64,000 nucleotides of DNA from Candidatus Margulisiibacteriota bacterium (GTDB lineage Bacteria; Margulisbacteria; WOR-1; JAKLHX01; JBAZKV01): assembly GCA_041650635.1 (NCBI GenBank), contig JBAZKV010000001.1, positions 58,244 through 122,243 of the forward strand, in the 5' to 3' direction. The translations under genes were made by a program, and so were the position numbers. Positions 62,306 through 64,000 of this stretch are shown here, piece after piece. The number at the start of each line of letters is the position of its first letter. Positions within the stretch are counted from its first letter, which is position 1. The notes under the pieces are model-generated. The model was not told the origin of the DNA, searched no databases, and saw only the letters and a program-made list of their open reading frames with translations.

Positions 62306-64000
62306 ATCTTCTTCTGTCCAGTTCCTGGACCTTGGAGTGAACATCAAAAAGAGTCCTGCCTGAGGAAATGGTTTGAGACCTTAATCCGGCTTCCACACGG
62401 GCCCCAAAATCCTCCTGAACAAAATTTTGTTTTGGCCTGCTTCTCATAAATTCTACGGCCGCAAGAGGCCCCGTGACCTGGACTTCGGGAGCGATAGAGC
62501 TCAAAGCGACCAACTTGACATGGAACAGCATAGAATAGATGCTGTCTGCTATCCTGAAGGCCTCGCGCCTTAATTCCGACAAGGCGGGCCCGGAGGCAGA
62601 AGCTCCGGCCTTTCTGTTCAAGTACCTAAGGACCCGTTCGGCAATTTCCGCTTCCTCTAAGGAGAACAGTTCTTCGTCCAGTATCCTGGAATCGTCATAA
62701 GCGTTCAACTCGTTCAACAGCCTTGTAAGAGAGACCAGCCTCATCCTGGGGCTTTTGACGGGATCATTCCAGGTCCTGTAGAACGCGTTGCGGATTATGT
62801 CCAGATATTTTGCGCCGTCATAGGTTTTGTCGCTCATGATGAGGTAGTTAAAAGCGTCTCTCTGTACTGCTGTGATCCTGTCCCTGTACCGGGCTATCTC
62901 TTCCGAGGAAAAACCAAAGGCAAGAAGAGCGGCATTGTCCTCAAGCGCACCGGAAATGCGCGATCCGTCCGCTCTCAGGTTTTCGAGAACCGTTCTCATT
63001 GCGCTGTTTTCGGCGAACCGTCCGTCAAACAGGCACACCTGCCTGCTGGTCCTTTCCATAGTCTCTTCTAACACTTTTGCCATTATTGCCCTGTCGCTCC
63101 TTGCATCCAAAAGCCTCTTAAGAACAGCGTCAAAACACCTTGAGAGGCACTGGAGCTCCGATTCTCCTTCTTTCTTCTGCGAAAGGGCTTCTGTTCTGGC
63201 CTGCAATATCAGGCTGTGTAGAGCCTCAAGAGCTTTTATCGCATCCCGTCCGGTTTTTGAAGGGACCAGCTGGCGTACTGCCCGCACAAGAATATGGTCG
63301 TTCAACAGATCGGTCCTGGACAGGTCAAACACTCTTCTTGTCCTGGCATACACCGCTTCACGGTCGTCGATAAACCCGGGCCTGCCCTGCGCTCCCACCA
63401 CAAGAGAGCAGAACCCCCACTGGTCAAGTTCAAAGCCTTCATAATTATCCTCGGGATTGAGCGAAAAGTAAAGCTGTTCGTTAAGTTTCCCTACCATCCC
63501 CTCTACGGACAGGCTGCTGGCAGGATCAAAGCGCACCAGGGCAAGGTAGCCCTGAGCATCTGTTGAGGCATCCAGCTGGCCCAGCAGCAGCCGGTCAACG
63601 ATTATGTCCTCTTTTTTGACCGCAAAAGACAGCATCCCGTTGCCGGCCAGGTCAAGCCCCATGGCCTGCACCTGCTGCCACGCTTTTTCCACCTCTTCGC
63701 GGCTGCCAACCAGCAGTTTGAGCCCGGTAACAGGCGTTGCAAGCCCCTGTTGCCGGCGCTCGGAAACAAGTTTAAGAATAGAAGCAAGGCTCATCGGCTG
63801 CAACTGCTCGGGAGCAAGAAGCCCGTGGTCCGCAAAGACCTTTGCCGCCCGCTCCACAACAGGCCCCACAAGCTCCCTCTTGTAGGCGGCAAGGGCGGCA
63901 CGATACCTGTTTTGGGAATCAATAAGGGTTCTTTGTCCTGTAGGATCCAATAGTATTTCTAGTATTAAGCTCTTTTGAGCCTCAGTAAGGTTCAAACCCG
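62304..64000 (-). CDS. Large helical protein A1 of the A-B-C cassette (5' end beyond the window)
   Basis: About 565 C-terminal residues are visible; the gene continues past base 64000, because homology to A2 is uninterrupted at the edge and the first Met-like codon there is only a TTG inside the shared sequence. It is charged and helical, with no membrane segment. It matches A2 from its residue ~377 to the end, with strong similarity at the edge (identical DNA over 63878-64000) and much weaker similarity elsewhere (IIRNAFYRTWNDPVKSPRM against the A2 equivalent). It ends 47 bases before B1, mirroring the A2-B2 gap of 43. Confidence 0.8.
   Translation of the reverse strand, partial: GLNLTEAQKSLILEILLDPTGQRTLIDSQNRYRAALAAYKRELVGPVVERAAKVFADHGLLAPEQLQPMSLASILKLVSERRQQGLATPVTGLKLLVGSREEVEKAWQQVQAMGLDLAGNGMLSFAVKKEDIIVDRLLLGQLDASTDAQGYLALVRFDPASSLSVEGMVGKLNEQLYFSLNPEDNYEGFELDQWGFCSLVVGAQGRPGFIDDREAVYARTRRVFDLSRTDLLNDHILVRAVRQLVPSKTGRDAIKALEALHSLILQARTEALSQKKEGESELQCLSRCFDAVLKRLLDARSDRAIMAKVLEETMERTSRQVCLFDGRFAENSAMRTVLENLRADGSRISGALEDNAALLAFGFSSEEIARYRDRITAVQRDAFNYLIMSDKTYDGAKYLDIIRNAFYRTWNDPVKSPRMRLVSLTRLLNELNAYDDSRILDEELFSLEEAEIAERVLRYLNRKAGASASGPALSELRREAFRIADSIYSMLFHVKLVALSSIAPEVQVTGPLAAVEFMRSRPKQNFVQEDFGARVEAGLRSQTISSGRTLFDVHSKVQELDRRR
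63878..64000. repeat. Copy 2 of the 123-nt perfect A1/A2 repeat, cut by the window edge
   Basis: Identical base for base to 48331-48453. Just to the left (63861-63877) the sequences begin to differ, marking one boundary of the exchanged segment; the other boundary is outside the window. Confidence 0.95.

Noticed and set aside
20000..64000. Flagellar or chemotaxis genes that would normally accompany sigma-28 promoters
   Set aside because: None seen; the promoter class is therefore inferred only from its sequence and spacing.
1..64000. CRISPR arrays, tRNA or rRNA genes, riboswitches, phage or insertion-sequence genes
   Set aside because: No regularly spaced 25-40 nt repeats, no recognisable RNA gene, and no transposase or integrase were found by reading.

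Overview
The window is about 48-50% G+C, bacterial and very gene-dense. It has no rRNA, tRNA, CRISPR array or insertion sequence that I can recognise. A complete type IV pilus set with an outer-membrane secretin indicates a two-membrane (Gram-negative type) cell. The giant genes, pilMN and pilOP fusions, leaderless promoters and heptanucleotide repeats suggest an uncultivated candidate phylum, perhaps near Margulisbacteria/Saganbacteria, Omnitrophota or Elusimicrobiota. That placement is inference; no marker here decides it.

Layout. (1) 450-11472, plus strand: type IV pilus cluster pilB-pilC-pilT, two GspG-like pilins, three minor pilins, a pilM-pilN fusion, a pilO-pilP fusion and the secretin pilQ. 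(2) 19944-11479, minus strand: one tightly overlapping run metG-tatD-gspF/pilC-like-pilin-oppA-oppB-oppC-oppD-oppF. (3) 29005-20036, minus strand: secreted or surface functions, namely a GH26 glycosidase, an unknown secreted protein, an anion/organic-acid type permease, a HEAT-repeat protein and a phosphodiester-glycosidase-family protein. (4) 35580-29081, minus strand: argF-argG-argH followed by a TPM-domain protein, lemA and pepA. (5) 64000-35636, minus strand: a tandemly duplicated three-gene cassette filling 28 kb. Its order is A1 (partial)-B1 (3957 aa)-C1 (213 aa)-A2 (941 aa)-B2 (3457 aa)-C2 (213 aa).

The cassette is the unusual part. B1 carries a SecA-like motor inside a 3957-residue protein that is not the housekeeping SecA. 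B1 and B2 share an HExxE segment, a Pro/Ala-rich linker, a hydrophobic region and a conserved C-terminal domain. C1 and C2 are signal-peptidase-I-like Ser/Lys proteases with no obvious membrane anchor. A proteins are large helical proteins, A2 beginning with an EF-hand-like loop. All five cassette start regions in the window carry the same promoter architecture, GAAA-N15-NNCGATA, which resembles the sigma-28 (FliA/SigD) class. The same promoter precedes the GH26 gene and the HEAT-repeat gene, and possibly the phosphodiester-glycosidase gene. I therefore propose a sigma-28-type regulon of giant and exported proteins with a dedicated motor and peptidase. Its biological role (self-export, surface structure, predation or symbiosis factor) cannot be read from this sequence.

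Housekeeping-type genes instead use sigma-70-like promoters, several with the -10 box only 7-10 nt from the ATG, implying leaderless mRNAs.
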